A stretch of 12,036 bases of DNA, from contig JAZRKJ010000027.1 of assembly GCA_045646245.1 (NCBI GenBank), forward strand, positions 1-12,036, in the 5' to 3' direction. Of the stretch, positions 6,429 to 12,036 are shown one piece after another. Origin of the DNA: SIG607 sp045646245 (GTDB lineage Bacteria; Bacillota; Clostridia; Oscillospirales; Acutalibacteraceae). The notes below the pieces were generated by a model. It did no database searches. It had not been told where the DNA came from and worked only from the letters and a program-made list of their open reading frames with translations. A program made the translations under genes and the position numbers. How positions within the stretch are numbered: position 1 is the stretch's first letter; each line of letters begins with the position of its first letter.

Positions 6429-6455
6429 TTGATATTTTTTGACATTATATTGACA
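6429..6455 (+). repeat. three helically phased TTGA(T/C)A repeats in the AraC leader
   Basis: TTGATA (6429-6434), TTGACA (6439-6444) and TTGACA (6450-6455) start 10 and 11 bases apart, one DNA turn each, placing them on the same helix face. They lie between the promoter and the ribosome binding site. AraC-family regulators often bind tandem direct repeats, so self-regulation is a reasonable guess. The sequence is AT-rich and the repeat short. Confidence 0.3.
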
Positions 6456-6466
6456 GGGTGATTTTT

Positions 6467-7273
6467 ATGTCGTTTGTTAGGTTCGAAACGCTGAATTATT
6501 TCTCAAAATACTGTATTACTGGAAGCCGTAAACCTTGTGGCAAGGACTATTACTTTCCTCCGAACTGGCATAAAGAGCCCGAAATAATCCTTTGCAAAAA
6601 TGGTACTGCAAATGTTGTTTTGGATAACCGTGAATACTCCATTAAGGAAGGCAATATAATAATCATTAACCCTAACGTTATTCATTCTATCAGGTGCCTT
6701 ACTGATTTAGATTTTTACTGTTTCCATATTGACAGTAAATACCTTGAAGCTAATTTCCCCTGTGTAAAAGAAACCTTTTTCTCCGAGTTTATCGAAAGTG
6801 ATAAAGAAGTCTTGGAAACATTAGAGGACATTGTAAAAGAACACAAAAATGACGATGAACTGAAAACCGTAAAGCTTAAATTTTTATTTTTAAAGCTATT
6901 TATTTTTCTTGTTGAAAATTATAATTGCAGTACTGCTACTTCGGCTTATAATTCAAAAACGTATTCCCGAGTAAAAATTGCATTAAACTATATTGAAAAA
7001 AACTTAAACCGCGATTTAACACTTGAGGAAATTGCCGCTTCGGCAGGTATAAATAAATTCCAGTTAGCCCGTGAGTTTAAACACGCAACCAAAAGAAGCG
7101 TATTTCAATATATTAACTATTTACGTTGTAAAACGGCAATGGCAATACTTAAAAGCGGTTCCACAGCAACCGAAGCCGCCTTTAATTGCGGTTTTAAAAA
7201 TCTTTCCTATTTTTCGAAAACCTATAAAAAATATATGGGCGAAATTCCCACTAAAGCAAAAAAATCACAGTGA
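6467..7273 (+). CDS. AraC-family transcriptional regulator (cupin sensor plus double HTH)
   Basis: The N-terminal half is a cupin-like sensing domain: W-H-K-E-P-E-I-I-L-C near residues 34-43, and EGNIIIINPNVIHSI (61-75), the usual end of the sugar-binding barrel. The C-terminal half has the AraC/XylS double helix-turn-helix: LTLEEIAASAGINKFQLAREF (about 185-205) and the second helix pair with SGSTATEAAFNCGFKNLSYFSKTYKKYMG (230-258). Length is 268 residues, as usual. The ATG at 6467 is preferred over the in-frame GTG at 6458 because AGGGTGA (6455-6461) lies five bases upstream of the ATG and overlaps the GTG. Carbohydrate-responsive activation is typical of the family; neighbours give no clear target. 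It has a strong promoter of its own, and its TGA stop lies in the terminator stem. Confidence 0.9.
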   Translation: MSFVRFETLNYFSKYCITGSRKPCGKDYYFPPNWHKEPEIILCKNGTANVVLDNREYSIKEGNIIIINPNVIHSIRCLTDLDFYCFHIDSKYLEANFPCVKETFFSEFIESDKEVLETLEDIVKEHKNDDELKTVKLKFLFLKLFIFLVENYNCSTATSAYNSKTYSRVKIALNYIEKNLNRDLTLEEIAASAGINKFQLAREFKHATKRSVFQYINYLRCKTAMAILKSGSTATEAAFNCGFKNLSYFSKTYKKYMGEIPTKAKKSQ

Positions 7274-7300
7274 GCGTGTTGTTCACTGTGATTTTCTTTT
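7261..7300. terminator. bidirectional terminator between the AraC gene and the DUF4097 operon
   Basis: AAAATCACAGTGA (7261-7273) and TCACTGTGATTTT (7283-7295) are perfectly complementary around a nine-base loop. On the plus strand CTTTT follows; on the minus strand seven U residues follow. The left arm contains the AraC stop codon (7271-7273), and the DUF4097 stop codon lies only a few bases beyond the right arm. Confidence 0.88.
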
Positions 7301-8144
7301 ATGATACTATTTTAACTTCAATATCACCGGTAGAGGTTTTTATTTCGCATCTCCCACCCGTCACCGTTTTAGGAACCGAAACATCACCCGTGGAGGTTTC
7401 GGTAAAGAAAACCTTTGCGGTAAGTAAAGTGCCTTTAACGTCTCCTGTATCGGTATTTATATAAATTTCGTCGGCGTCGCTCCTTTCCAAGCTTACGTCC
7501 CCCGTATTGCTTATAACCGTAATTTTCCCCTTAACCGCAAGGTTATTAAAGTAAACGTCGCCTGTTGAAACGGTAGCCTTCACCTCTCCCGCAGTAATAT
7601 TTGATAACTCAATATCACCGGTATCGGTTTTTATTTCAATAAGCGATGAAGCCGAAGCGTTACATTCAATATCACAAGTGTCGCCGTTAATTTCTATTTT
7701 ATCAAAGGAAAATTCTTTGGGCAGTTTAACGTCACCGGTGGCGGTTTTAAGGTTAAGAGATTCGTATTCGCTATCAGGTAAATAAACCGTCATTTTGGGT
7801 ACGGTAAAGGAAATACCAATATGGTCATACCATTTTCTAAAGTCCTCTGTCTTAATAACAAGCGTACCCTCCGAAACGCTGACAGAATGCTTAAGCTTTT
7901 CTTCTTCAAAGCAAACAACCTTGCATTTTTCATTTTCGGTAAATATAAATTCAACGTCGGTTGTAAAAGAATCTATTGAAATTTTATTAAATTCTCCGCT
8001 TACTTCGTAGGTATTTGTGAGAAATTTATCTGTGCCCAGCTTATTAAAATCCCAATTCAAAGCCATCATTGCACCTGCAAAAATCAAGCCACCCGCAAGT
8101 ATAAGAACAACTGCCGCGATAACCCATTTTTTGGTATTACTCAT
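7299..8144 (-). CDS. DUF4097-family membrane-anchored beta-repeat protein
   Basis: Residues 7-28 form one hydrophobic anchor after a short positive N-terminus, so the rest is probably outside the membrane. The body is a repeat of short strands with the turn motif T-G-D-(V/I): glycines at residues 137, 176, 195, 215, 234, 253 and 273, plus a variant T-C-D at 156-158. The period is 19-20 residues, as expected for one coil of a beta-solenoid. This is the hallmark of DUF4097 (putative adhesin, as in YvlB-like proteins). Length is 281 residues. The start is fixed by AAAGGAG eight bases upstream and an ATGA four-base overlap with the preceding DUF1700 gene, showing translational coupling. It is the last gene of the padR operon, and envelope sensing or stress response is the usual suggestion for such operons; the molecular role is unknown. 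Confidence 0.85.
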   Translation of the reverse strand: MSNTKKWVIAAVVLILAGGLIFAGAMMALNWDFNKLGTDKFLTNTYEVSGEFNKISIDSFTTDVEFIFTENEKCKVVCFEEEKLKHSVSVSEGTLVIKTEDFRKWYDHIGISFTVPKMTVYLPDSEYESLNLKTATGDVKLPKEFSFDKIEINGDTCDIECNASASSLIEIKTDTGDIELSNITAGEVKATVSTGDVYFNNLAVKGKITVISNTGDVSLERSDADEIYINTDTGDVKGTLLTAKVFFTETSTGDVSVPKTVTGGRCEIKTSTGDIEVKIVS

Positions 8145-8743
8145 TTAGCATTCTCCTTTCCTTTGAGCATAGCTTTAAGTTTAAGAACCGCTTTATTAGT
8201 TACCGTCAAAACCCCTTTGGGCGCAATTTTGCAAAGGCAGAAAAGTAAAACAGACAAGCCCGCAAGGCAAAGCGCCGCTCCGAAAACGGCAACAGCCGCG
8301 GGATAATGCCCTTCGGCTGCAAATACCACCGCTGCTATTATTCCGCCCAAAGCGCAAGCGCCGAAGGAAAAGGCTATTGCAAAAAGGGAAAGTATCAACG
8401 CCCAAATCACTATATAAACCGCAAAAATTACGGCGAATACAGCAACAAGCAACGAAAACCACAGCGGAAAGCCAAGAATAATAAGAAGAATTTCAAAGCC
8501 TCTTAATTTTCTTTTTGGCGCAACCTTTTCTTTCACAAAGCTTGAAAGGGGTACGTCTTTTAAAACCTGTGCGGCTACTTCGCTTATTAGCCCCATTTCC
8601 TTAACCGCCGCTTCCTCCGAAAGCCCTTCTTCCATACGGTCGTCGATTATTTCTCCGTAAAATTCAAGGCGTTCTTCTAAATTTTCTTTAGGTATACCGT
8701 TTAGGGCAACGCGTAATTCATTAAGAAACTCATTCTTATTCAC
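8141..8743 (-). CDS. DUF1700 (HAAS-type) membrane protein
   Basis: The N-terminal 70 residues are a cytoplasmic helical segment, MNKNEFLNELRVALNGIP then FYGEIIDDRMEEGLSEEAAVKEMG, the signature of DUF1700/HAAS proteins. Several hydrophobic segments follow (roughly residues 83-180), rich in Ala, Val, Leu and Phe, ending in a Lys-rich cytoplasmic tail. Two starts are possible: ATG 8752 has the AAAGGGGG ribosome binding site touching it, while GTG 8743 lies nine bases downstream of that site and gives the typical family N-terminus, so GTG is preferred. The gene overlaps the end of padR by eight bases and the start of the DUF4097 gene by four, so the three are translated as a coupled set. The family is thought to transmit signals to or from the partner protein; the exact activity is unknown. 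Confidence 0.85.
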   Translation of the reverse strand: MNKNEFLNELRVALNGIPKENLEERLEFYGEIIDDRMEEGLSEEAAVKEMGLISEVAAQVLKDVPLSSFVKEKVAPKRKLRGFEILLIILGFPLWFSLLVAVFAVIFAVYIVIWALILSLFAIAFSFGACALGGIIAAVVFAAEGHYPAAVAVFGAALCLAGLSVLLFCLCKIAPKGVLTVTNKAVLKLKAMLKGKENAK

Positions 8744-9056
8744 AGTCTTCATCCCCCTTTGTCACAAATCTGTATATAGACATAACTTCTTTCCATTCTT
8801 CCTTAAAAGCGTGGATTCTTTTAATTCCTTTTTCGGTTATGTGATAATATTTTCTAAGCCTTCCGTTGTGTTCCGCGGTGCGGACAACCAGCATTTGCGC
8901 GTTTTCCAAACGCTTAAGAATTGTATAAAGAGTAGATTCCGAAAGCTCAAGGTAAGGCTTTAAATCTTTTATAATTTTATAGCCGTAGGAATCTTCGTTT
9001 TTAATAGAGGCCAAAACGCAAACGTCTAAAAGTCCCCTCTTCATCTGAACGTCCAT
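8736..9056 (-). CDS. PadR-family transcriptional regulator
   Basis: A 106-residue one-domain PadR protein. The winged helix-turn-helix is clear: GLLDVCVLASIKNEDSYGY (residues 8-26), the recognition region LSESTLYTILKRLENAQML (38-56), and the wing RLRKYYHITEKG (66-77). A short C-terminal helix (residues 81-92, with W88) serves dimerisation, as in the short PadR subfamily. ATG 9056 follows GAGGAGG (9069-9063) by six bases. As first gene of an operon with DUF1700 and DUF4097 genes, it most likely represses its own promoter, which has palindromes over the -10. The inducing signal is not evident; relatives respond to phenolics, drugs or cell-envelope stress. Confidence 0.92.
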   Translation of the reverse strand: MDVQMKRGLLDVCVLASIKNEDSYGYKIIKDLKPYLELSESTLYTILKRLENAQMLVVRTAEHNGRLRKYYHITEKGIKRIHAFKEEWKEVMSIYRFVTKGDEDCE

Positions 9057-9071
9057 ACAATACCTCCTCTT

Positions 9072-9098
9072 ATGTAATACATCATATCACGAAGTATT
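9072..9098. promoter_or_regulatory. candidate PadR operator over the operon promoter
   Basis: ATGTAATACAT (9072-9082) is an 11-bp palindrome touching the -10 box, and AATAC (9076-9080) with GTATT (9094-9098) form a wider inverted repeat spanning the -10. Known PadR operators use ATGT and ACAT half-sites, though usually with a longer gap. Position and half-sites fit autorepression. Confidence 0.45.
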
Positions 9099-9109
9099 GC
9101 TTTTGTCAA
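9081..9109 (-). promoter_or_regulatory. promoter of the padR-DUF1700-DUF4097 operon
   Basis: On the minus strand a perfect TTGACA (9109-9104), a 17-base spacer and TATGAT (9086-9081) precede GAGGAGG and the padR ATG. Its strength suggests that control depends on repression. Confidence 0.85.
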
Positions 9110-9110
9110 C

Positions 9111-9144
9111 AAAAAAACAGCAGACAGTAAAAATACTGTCTGCT
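9111..9144 (-). terminator. intrinsic terminator of the cofE-like/guaA operon
   Basis: AGCAGACAGTA (9119-9129) and TACTGTCTGCT (9134-9144) are perfectly complementary around AAAA. On the minus strand the stem is followed, after TG, by seven U residues (9117-9111). It lies about 30 bases past the guaA stop codon and directly upstream of the padR promoter. Confidence 0.88.
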
Positions 9145-9172
9145 ACTCTGAATAAACTGTATTAAGTTGGCA

Positions 9173-10174
9173 TTATTCCCACTCTATTGTACCCACGGGC
9201 TTGGGGGTTAAATCCATAAGCACACGGTTGATTCCTTCAACCTCGCTTGTGATACGGGCGGTGATTTTGTGGAGAACGCTATAGGGGATTTCCTCAATAG
9301 TGGCGCTCATAGCGTCTTTGGTATTAACCGCGCGGATAATTGCGGGCCAGCCTTCGTAACGGCTTTCGTCCTTAACACCAACGCTTTTAATATCGGGGAT
9401 AACAATGAAATACTGCCATACCTTTTCGCTAAGACCGCATTTATCAAATTCGTCTCTGAGAATTGCGTCAGCTTCTCTTAAAGCGTGGAGTCTGTCTCTG
9501 GTAATTGCGCCGAGACATCTTACTCCAAGACCGGGGCCCGGGAAGGGCTGACGGTAAACCATTCCGTGGGGAAGGCCTAAAGCCTCACCTACTACTCTTA
9601 CTTCGTCCTTGAAAAGCAGTTTAATGGGTTCAACAAGCTTAAAGTTCAAGTCTTCGGGAAGTCCGCCAACGTTGTGGTGAGACTTAACGGCTTTTTTGCC
9701 TTCAGCCTGCTTAATGCTTTCTAAAATATCGGGATAAATTGTGCCTTGAGCGAGGTAGTCGATACCTTCAAGCTTTCTTGCTTCATCGGCAAACACGTTA
9801 ATAAATTCTGCACCTATAATTTTTCTCTTCTTTTCGGGTTCACTTACCCCGGCGAGAAGGTTTAAGAAACGGTCGGTAGCATCTACGTAAACGAGATTAG
9901 CATCAAGCTCATCACTAAAAACTTTAATAACGTTTTCGCTTTCATCCTTACGCATAAGTCCGTGGTTTACGTGTACGCAAACAAGTTGTTTGCCTATAGC
10001 CTTAATAAGGAGTGCGGCAACAACAGAAGAGTCAACACCGCCGGAAAGAGCGAGAAGAACTTTACTGTCGCCAACCTGAGCTCTGATTTCTTTTACCTGT
10101 TCGTCAATAAAAGCTTTGGCAAGCTCGGGCGTAGTAATACGCGCCATTGATTCGGGTCTTACGTTAGTTTCCAT
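9173..10174 (-). CDS. guaA: GMP synthetase ATP-pyrophosphatase subunit (no amidotransferase domain)
   Basis: GMP synthetase converts XMP to GMP with ATP and ammonia. The synthetase half is complete: PP-loop ALSGGVDSS (residues 42-50), HVNHGLMRKDES (68-79), LAQGTIYPD (141-149), KSHHNVGGLPE (164-174), RQPFPGPGLGVRCLG (208-222) and the conserved C-terminal end PKPVGTIEWE. Standard bacterial GuaA is about 510 residues with an N-terminal class I glutamine amidotransferase of about 190; here only some 35 residues precede the PP-loop and no GATase motif is present. The total of 333 residues resembles the synthetase subunit of two-subunit enzymes. ATG 10174 follows AAAGGTGA by a few bases, so the start is firm. 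The gene lies 18 bases after the CofE-like gene in one operon, and no GATase gene is in the window; a separate subunit elsewhere or use of free ammonia is implied. Confidence 0.9.
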   Translation of the reverse strand: METNVRPESMARITTPELAKAFIDEQVKEIRAQVGDSKVLLALSGGVDSSVVAALLIKAIGKQLVCVHVNHGLMRKDESENVIKVFSDELDANLVYVDATDRFLNLLAGVSEPEKKRKIIGAEFINVFADEARKLEGIDYLAQGTIYPDILESIKQAEGKKAVKSHHNVGGLPEDLNFKLVEPIKLLFKDEVRVVGEALGLPHGMVYRQPFPGPGLGVRCLGAITRDRLHALREADAILRDEFDKCGLSEKVWQYFIVIPDIKSVGVKDESRYEGWPAIIRAVNTKDAMSATIEEIPYSVLHKITARITSEVEGINRVLMDLTPKPVGTIEWE

Positions 10175-10192
10175 TTATATCACCTTTTAGGA

Positions 10193-11395
10193 TTAGTTTG
10201 TATAGTTATCAAAATAGCCTTGAACAAGAACTACAGGAGTACCCTTATCGCCGGAACCACTTGTTAAATCACAAAGGGAGCCGATAAGATCGGTAAGCTG
10301 ACGGGGAGTAGTACCCTGAGCCGCCATATTACCCACAAGACTGCTGCCGTCTTTTTTGCGAATACTGTCGGAAATAGCCTTTTTAAGCTCTTCACCCGAA
10401 AGGTCTTTATAGTCGTTATCTGCAAGATATTTAAGTTTAAGCTCATTGGGAGTACCGATAAGACCGTCAGTAAAGGCGGGAGAAACAACCGGATCGGCAA
10501 GCTCCCAGATTTTACCCTGAGGATCCTTAAATGCGCCGTCACCGTAAACCATAACCTCTACGTGTTTACCGGTAGCGTCCAAAATACGCTTTTGAACGTC
10601 AAGAACTAAATCTTTGCACTCTCTGGGGAAAAGCTTAATCTTATCCTCGGTAGACTTATTAGAACCTAAAAGTCCGTACTTTTCGTTACAACCGCTTCCG
10701 TTAACTGGGGCATTAAGAATTTCATCAATACCGTAAACCAGCTTTGCGCCGCCTTCCTTTAAAAGGCGTTTGGTACGTACACGGGTGTGAATATCGCAGG
10801 TGAGCACACAATCGGTATAATCAAGTATTGCTTTAGGCTGGTTAGCAAAAATAATTTCAACCTCTGCCCCCTGCTCCTTAATAAGGTCAGCATAATACTG
10901 AACGTAATCAACGCCTGTGAATTCGAGTTTCTGAACACCGAAAACTTCACGGTAGCGTTCTAAGGACAAAACGTCGGAATAAGGATTGATTCCCGCAGCA
11001 TCAATAAGGTCATAGGTAGCCAGAGAGTTACCAACTTCATCGGAGGGGTAACTGAGCATAAGCACGATTTTCTTTGCGCCTCTTGCAATACCCTTAAGAC
11101 AAATTGAAAAACGGTTACGGGAAAGTATGGGGAATATAACACCGATAGTATTATCACCGAATTTTGCCTTTACGTCTGCCGCAATGTCGTCAACAGAGGC
11201 ATAATTACCTTGAGCACGGGCAACTATAGACTCGGTCATAGCAATTACGTCGCGATCATGAAGAGCAAATTCCTCGATTTCAGAGGCTTCAATTACGCTT
11301 GTTGCAACTATCTGCGCAAGATCATCGCCTTCTCTAATAATGGGGCAACGGATACCGCGAGAAACGGTACCTACTCTGCGTTCTTTTTTATCCAT
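10193..11395 (-). CDS. CofE-like (F420-0:gamma-glutamyl ligase family) protein
   Basis: The N-terminal part matches the CofE fold: GIRCPIIREGDDLAQIV (residues 14-30; GDDL is the family signature), then DVIAMTESIVARAQG (49-63), equivalent to the V-KIVSKAEG segment of CofE. Further in, RNRFSICLKGIARGA (93-107) and TCDIHTRVRTKRLL (198-211) are conserved-looking. The C-terminal half includes VMVYGDGAFKDPQGKIWELADPVVSPAFTDGLIGTPNE, probably a nucleotide- or substrate-binding part. Length is 400 residues, longer than CofE of methanogens (about 250). True CofE uses GTP to add glutamate to coenzyme F420-0; clostridia are not known to make F420, so the substrate here is probably different. The start has AAAGGA upstream. 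It is first in an operon with guaA, so a link to GTP or purine metabolism is a guess. Confidence 0.75.
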   Translation of the reverse strand: MDKKERRVGTVSRGIRCPIIREGDDLAQIVATSVIEASEIEEFALHDRDVIAMTESIVARAQGNYASVDDIAADVKAKFGDNTIGVIFPILSRNRFSICLKGIARGAKKIVLMLSYPSDEVGNSLATYDLIDAAGINPYSDVLSLERYREVFGVQKLEFTGVDYVQYYADLIKEQGAEVEIIFANQPKAILDYTDCVLTCDIHTRVRTKRLLKEGGAKLVYGIDEILNAPVNGSGCNEKYGLLGSNKSTEDKIKLFPRECKDLVLDVQKRILDATGKHVEVMVYGDGAFKDPQGKIWELADPVVSPAFTDGLIGTPNELKLKYLADNDYKDLSGEELKKAISDSIRKKDGSSLVGNMAAQGTTPRQLTDLIGSLCDLTSGSGDKGTPVVLVQGYFDNYTN

Positions 11396-11447
11396 AATAA
11401 TTTTCCTTTCCGGTTGGGAGGCGTTTTTAACCGCCTTGCCCTTTACA

Positions 11448-11469
11448 ACAATTTATTATACTAAATTGT
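11448..11469. promoter_or_regulatory. inverted repeat across the -10 of the cofE-like/guaA operon
   Basis: ACAATTTA (11448-11455) and TAAATTGT (11462-11469) are perfect 8-base complements separated by six bases, and the -10 box (11460-11455) lies within the dyad. A protein bound here would block transcription. It does not match the known PurR box of Bacillus. Confidence 0.45.
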
Positions 11470-11483
11470 ATATAACATTTCAA
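11455..11483 (-). promoter_or_regulatory. promoter of the cofE-like/guaA operon
   Basis: On the minus strand TTGAAA (11483-11478), a 17-base spacer and TATAAT (11460-11455) precede a leader of about 50 bases. The leader contains a small GGCGGTT/AACGCC hairpin (about 11422-11437) with no U-tract, so it is not an obvious attenuator. Confidence 0.8.
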
Positions 11484-11492
11484 GATTTAGCG

Positions 11493-11516
11493 CACAAAAA
11501 ATTTTAATTTTTTGTG
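11493..11516. repeat. 24-bp near-palindrome in the divergent cofE-like/Dabb spacer
   Basis: CACAAAAAATT (11493-11503) and AATTTTTTGTG (11506-11516) are perfect 11-base complements around TT. It lies 10 bases upstream of the cofE-like -35 and about 34 bases upstream of the Dabb -35, so it is not needed as a terminator. A shared operator or an AT-rich upstream element is more likely. Confidence 0.4.
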
Positions 11517-11549
11517 AAATAATTTTATTCAAAATTACTAATATTATTG

Positions 11550-11578
11550 TTTACATACTATCACGTTTATGTTAAAAT
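11550..11578 (+). promoter_or_regulatory. promoter of the Dabb-family gene
   Basis: TTTACA (11550-11555), a 17-base spacer and TAAAAT (11573-11578), preceded by TGT as in an extended -10, lie just before GAGGTG. The leader is only about 12 bases. Confidence 0.65.
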
Positions 11579-11596
11579 ACTTTCGAGGTGAAAATT

Positions 11597-11896
11597 ATGG
11601 TAAAACATATTATTTTATGGACTCTTAAAGAGTATTCCGAAAAGGAGAAAGCAGAAATAAAAAAAGGCATTAAAGAAGGTCTTGAAGGACTTAAAGGCAA
11701 AATTGACGGTCTTGTTGACATTAAGGTTTATACCGAAGGACTTCCCTCCTCTAACGCCGATTTAATGCTTGATTCAACCTTTGAAAGCGTTGAAGCCCTT
11801 AAAGGTTACGCCGTTCATCCCGAACACGTTGCTGTGGCAGACGGCTTTGTCCGCCCCTATACTGCGGTAAGAAGCTGTTTAGACTTCGAAATTTAA
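11597..11896 (+). CDS. Dabb-family (stress-responsive A/B barrel) protein
   Basis: A 99-residue single-domain dimeric alpha+beta barrel protein. The start MVKHIILWTLKE is the family's first strand with the conserved His4. DLVDIKVY, NADLMLDSTFESVEALKGY and HPEHVAVADGFVRPY follow in the usual order, ending RSCLDFEI. Dabb proteins occur singly in many bacteria; plant members are stress-induced and a few relatives are enzymes such as olivetolic acid cyclase, but no activity can be assigned here. The ATG at 11597 is preferred over the in-frame GTG at 11588, because GAGGTG (11585-11590) is the ribosome binding site of the ATG and overlaps the GTG. It is divergent from the cofE-like operon and single in its unit. 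Confidence 0.9.
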   Translation: MVKHIILWTLKEYSEKEKAEIKKGIKEGLEGLKGKIDGLVDIKVYTEGLPSSNADLMLDSTFESVEALKGYAVHPEHVAVADGFVRPYTAVRSCLDFEI

Positions 11897-11904
11897 AAAT
11901 CATA

Positions 11905-12007
11905 ACCACCGGTAAACCGGTGGTATGCTCCACCCCTATAAGGGGTGACTACTGGCTTAGCCCCTAAAAGGGGCACTGAAAGTTTAGCAACGCATTACAA
12001 TCTCGGG
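11905..12007 (+). repeat. three consecutive GC-rich hairpins, possible IS200/IS605 end or structured RNA
   Basis: Three perfect stems follow the Dabb stop codon: ACCACCGG/CCGGTGGT (11905-11924, loop TAAA), CACCCCT/AGGGGTG (11931-11947) and GCCCCT/AGGGGC (11960-11974). They are much more GC-rich than the surrounding DNA and end in an A-rich single-stranded stretch before a terminator hairpin. Such tip-proximal hairpins and leader terminators are a feature of IS200/IS605 element ends, so a transposase gene might lie beyond the window edge; a standalone non-coding RNA is the other possibility. No protein is encoded here. Confidence 0.4.
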
Positions 12008-12036
12008 CAGCCGCTCACGTGCGGCTGTCTTTTTTT
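12008..12036 (+). terminator. intrinsic terminator at the right edge
   Basis: CAGCCGC (12008-12014) and GCGGCTG (12021-12027) pair around a six-base loop, followed by TC and at least seven T residues to the end of the window. It is a strong Rho-independent terminator and could end the Dabb transcript or a transcript made of the preceding hairpins. Confidence 0.75.

Noticed and set aside
7270..7464. 64-codon plus-strand frame opposite the DUF4097 gene
   Set aside because: It lies antisense to the T-G-D repeat region, its start is in the terminator loop region, and the open frame results from the repetitive codons on the other strand.
11421..11437. Leader hairpin of the cofE-like/guaA operon as a purine riboswitch or attenuator
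   Set aside because: The stem is short with a bulge, there is no U-tract, and none of the conserved purine-riboswitch junction sequence is present.

Overview
The window looks like chromosomal DNA of a low-GC Gram-positive anaerobe, most likely a gut clostridium of the Oscillospiraceae type. The evidence is a set of AT-rich spacers, near-consensus sigma-A promoters, strong AGGAGG-type ribosome binding sites, short U-tailed terminators, and Clostridia-style families (PadR/DUF1700/DUF4097 operon, clostridial CofE-like protein, Dabb protein). This placement is inference; no rRNA or tRNA gene, CRISPR array or phage gene was seen.

Layout. Bases 1-282 hold no convincing gene but carry a nested inverted repeat and two hairpins with U-tracts. 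Bases 283-366 (-) encode a 27-residue basic peptide with its own -10, an operator-like dyad, a ribosome binding site and a terminator. It is divergent from an asparagine-synthetase-like gene (521-2056, +) that lacks the N-terminal glutaminase nucleophile. A bidirectional terminator separates that gene from a minus-strand pair, cca (tRNA CCA-adding enzyme) and a 70-residue unknown ORF. Next comes a GH3 beta-N-acetylhexosaminidase-like gene (3792-5368, -), interrupted by a one-base frameshift exactly at an A AAA AAC heptamer. It is divergent from a radical SAM gene (5540-6367, +), which is followed by an AraC-type regulator (6467-7273, +). A bidirectional terminator then meets the end of a minus-strand operon, padR-DUF1700-DUF4097 (9056 to 7299). 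A second minus-strand operon carries a CofE-like ligase and a GMP synthetase lacking its amidotransferase domain (11395 to 9173). A Dabb-family gene (11597-11896, +) is divergent from it, and the right edge is a run of four GC-rich hairpins.

How the genes fit together. Most units are independent and each has its own readable promoter. The PadR operon resembles known envelope or membrane-sensing modules with self-regulation. The GH3 enzyme suggests muropeptide or glycan recycling. Both PP-loop amidotransferase-type enzymes here (the AsnB homologue and GuaA) lack a working glutaminase part, so each would need free ammonia or a partner encoded elsewhere. Palindromes sit on or beside several promoters (small ORF, GH3, radical SAM, padR, cofE-like), suggesting local repressors.

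The items most worth following up are the small peptide unit next to the glutaminase-less AsnB homologue, the in-phase slippery heptamer in the GH3 gene, the CofE-like protein beside GuaA, and the hairpin array at the right edge.
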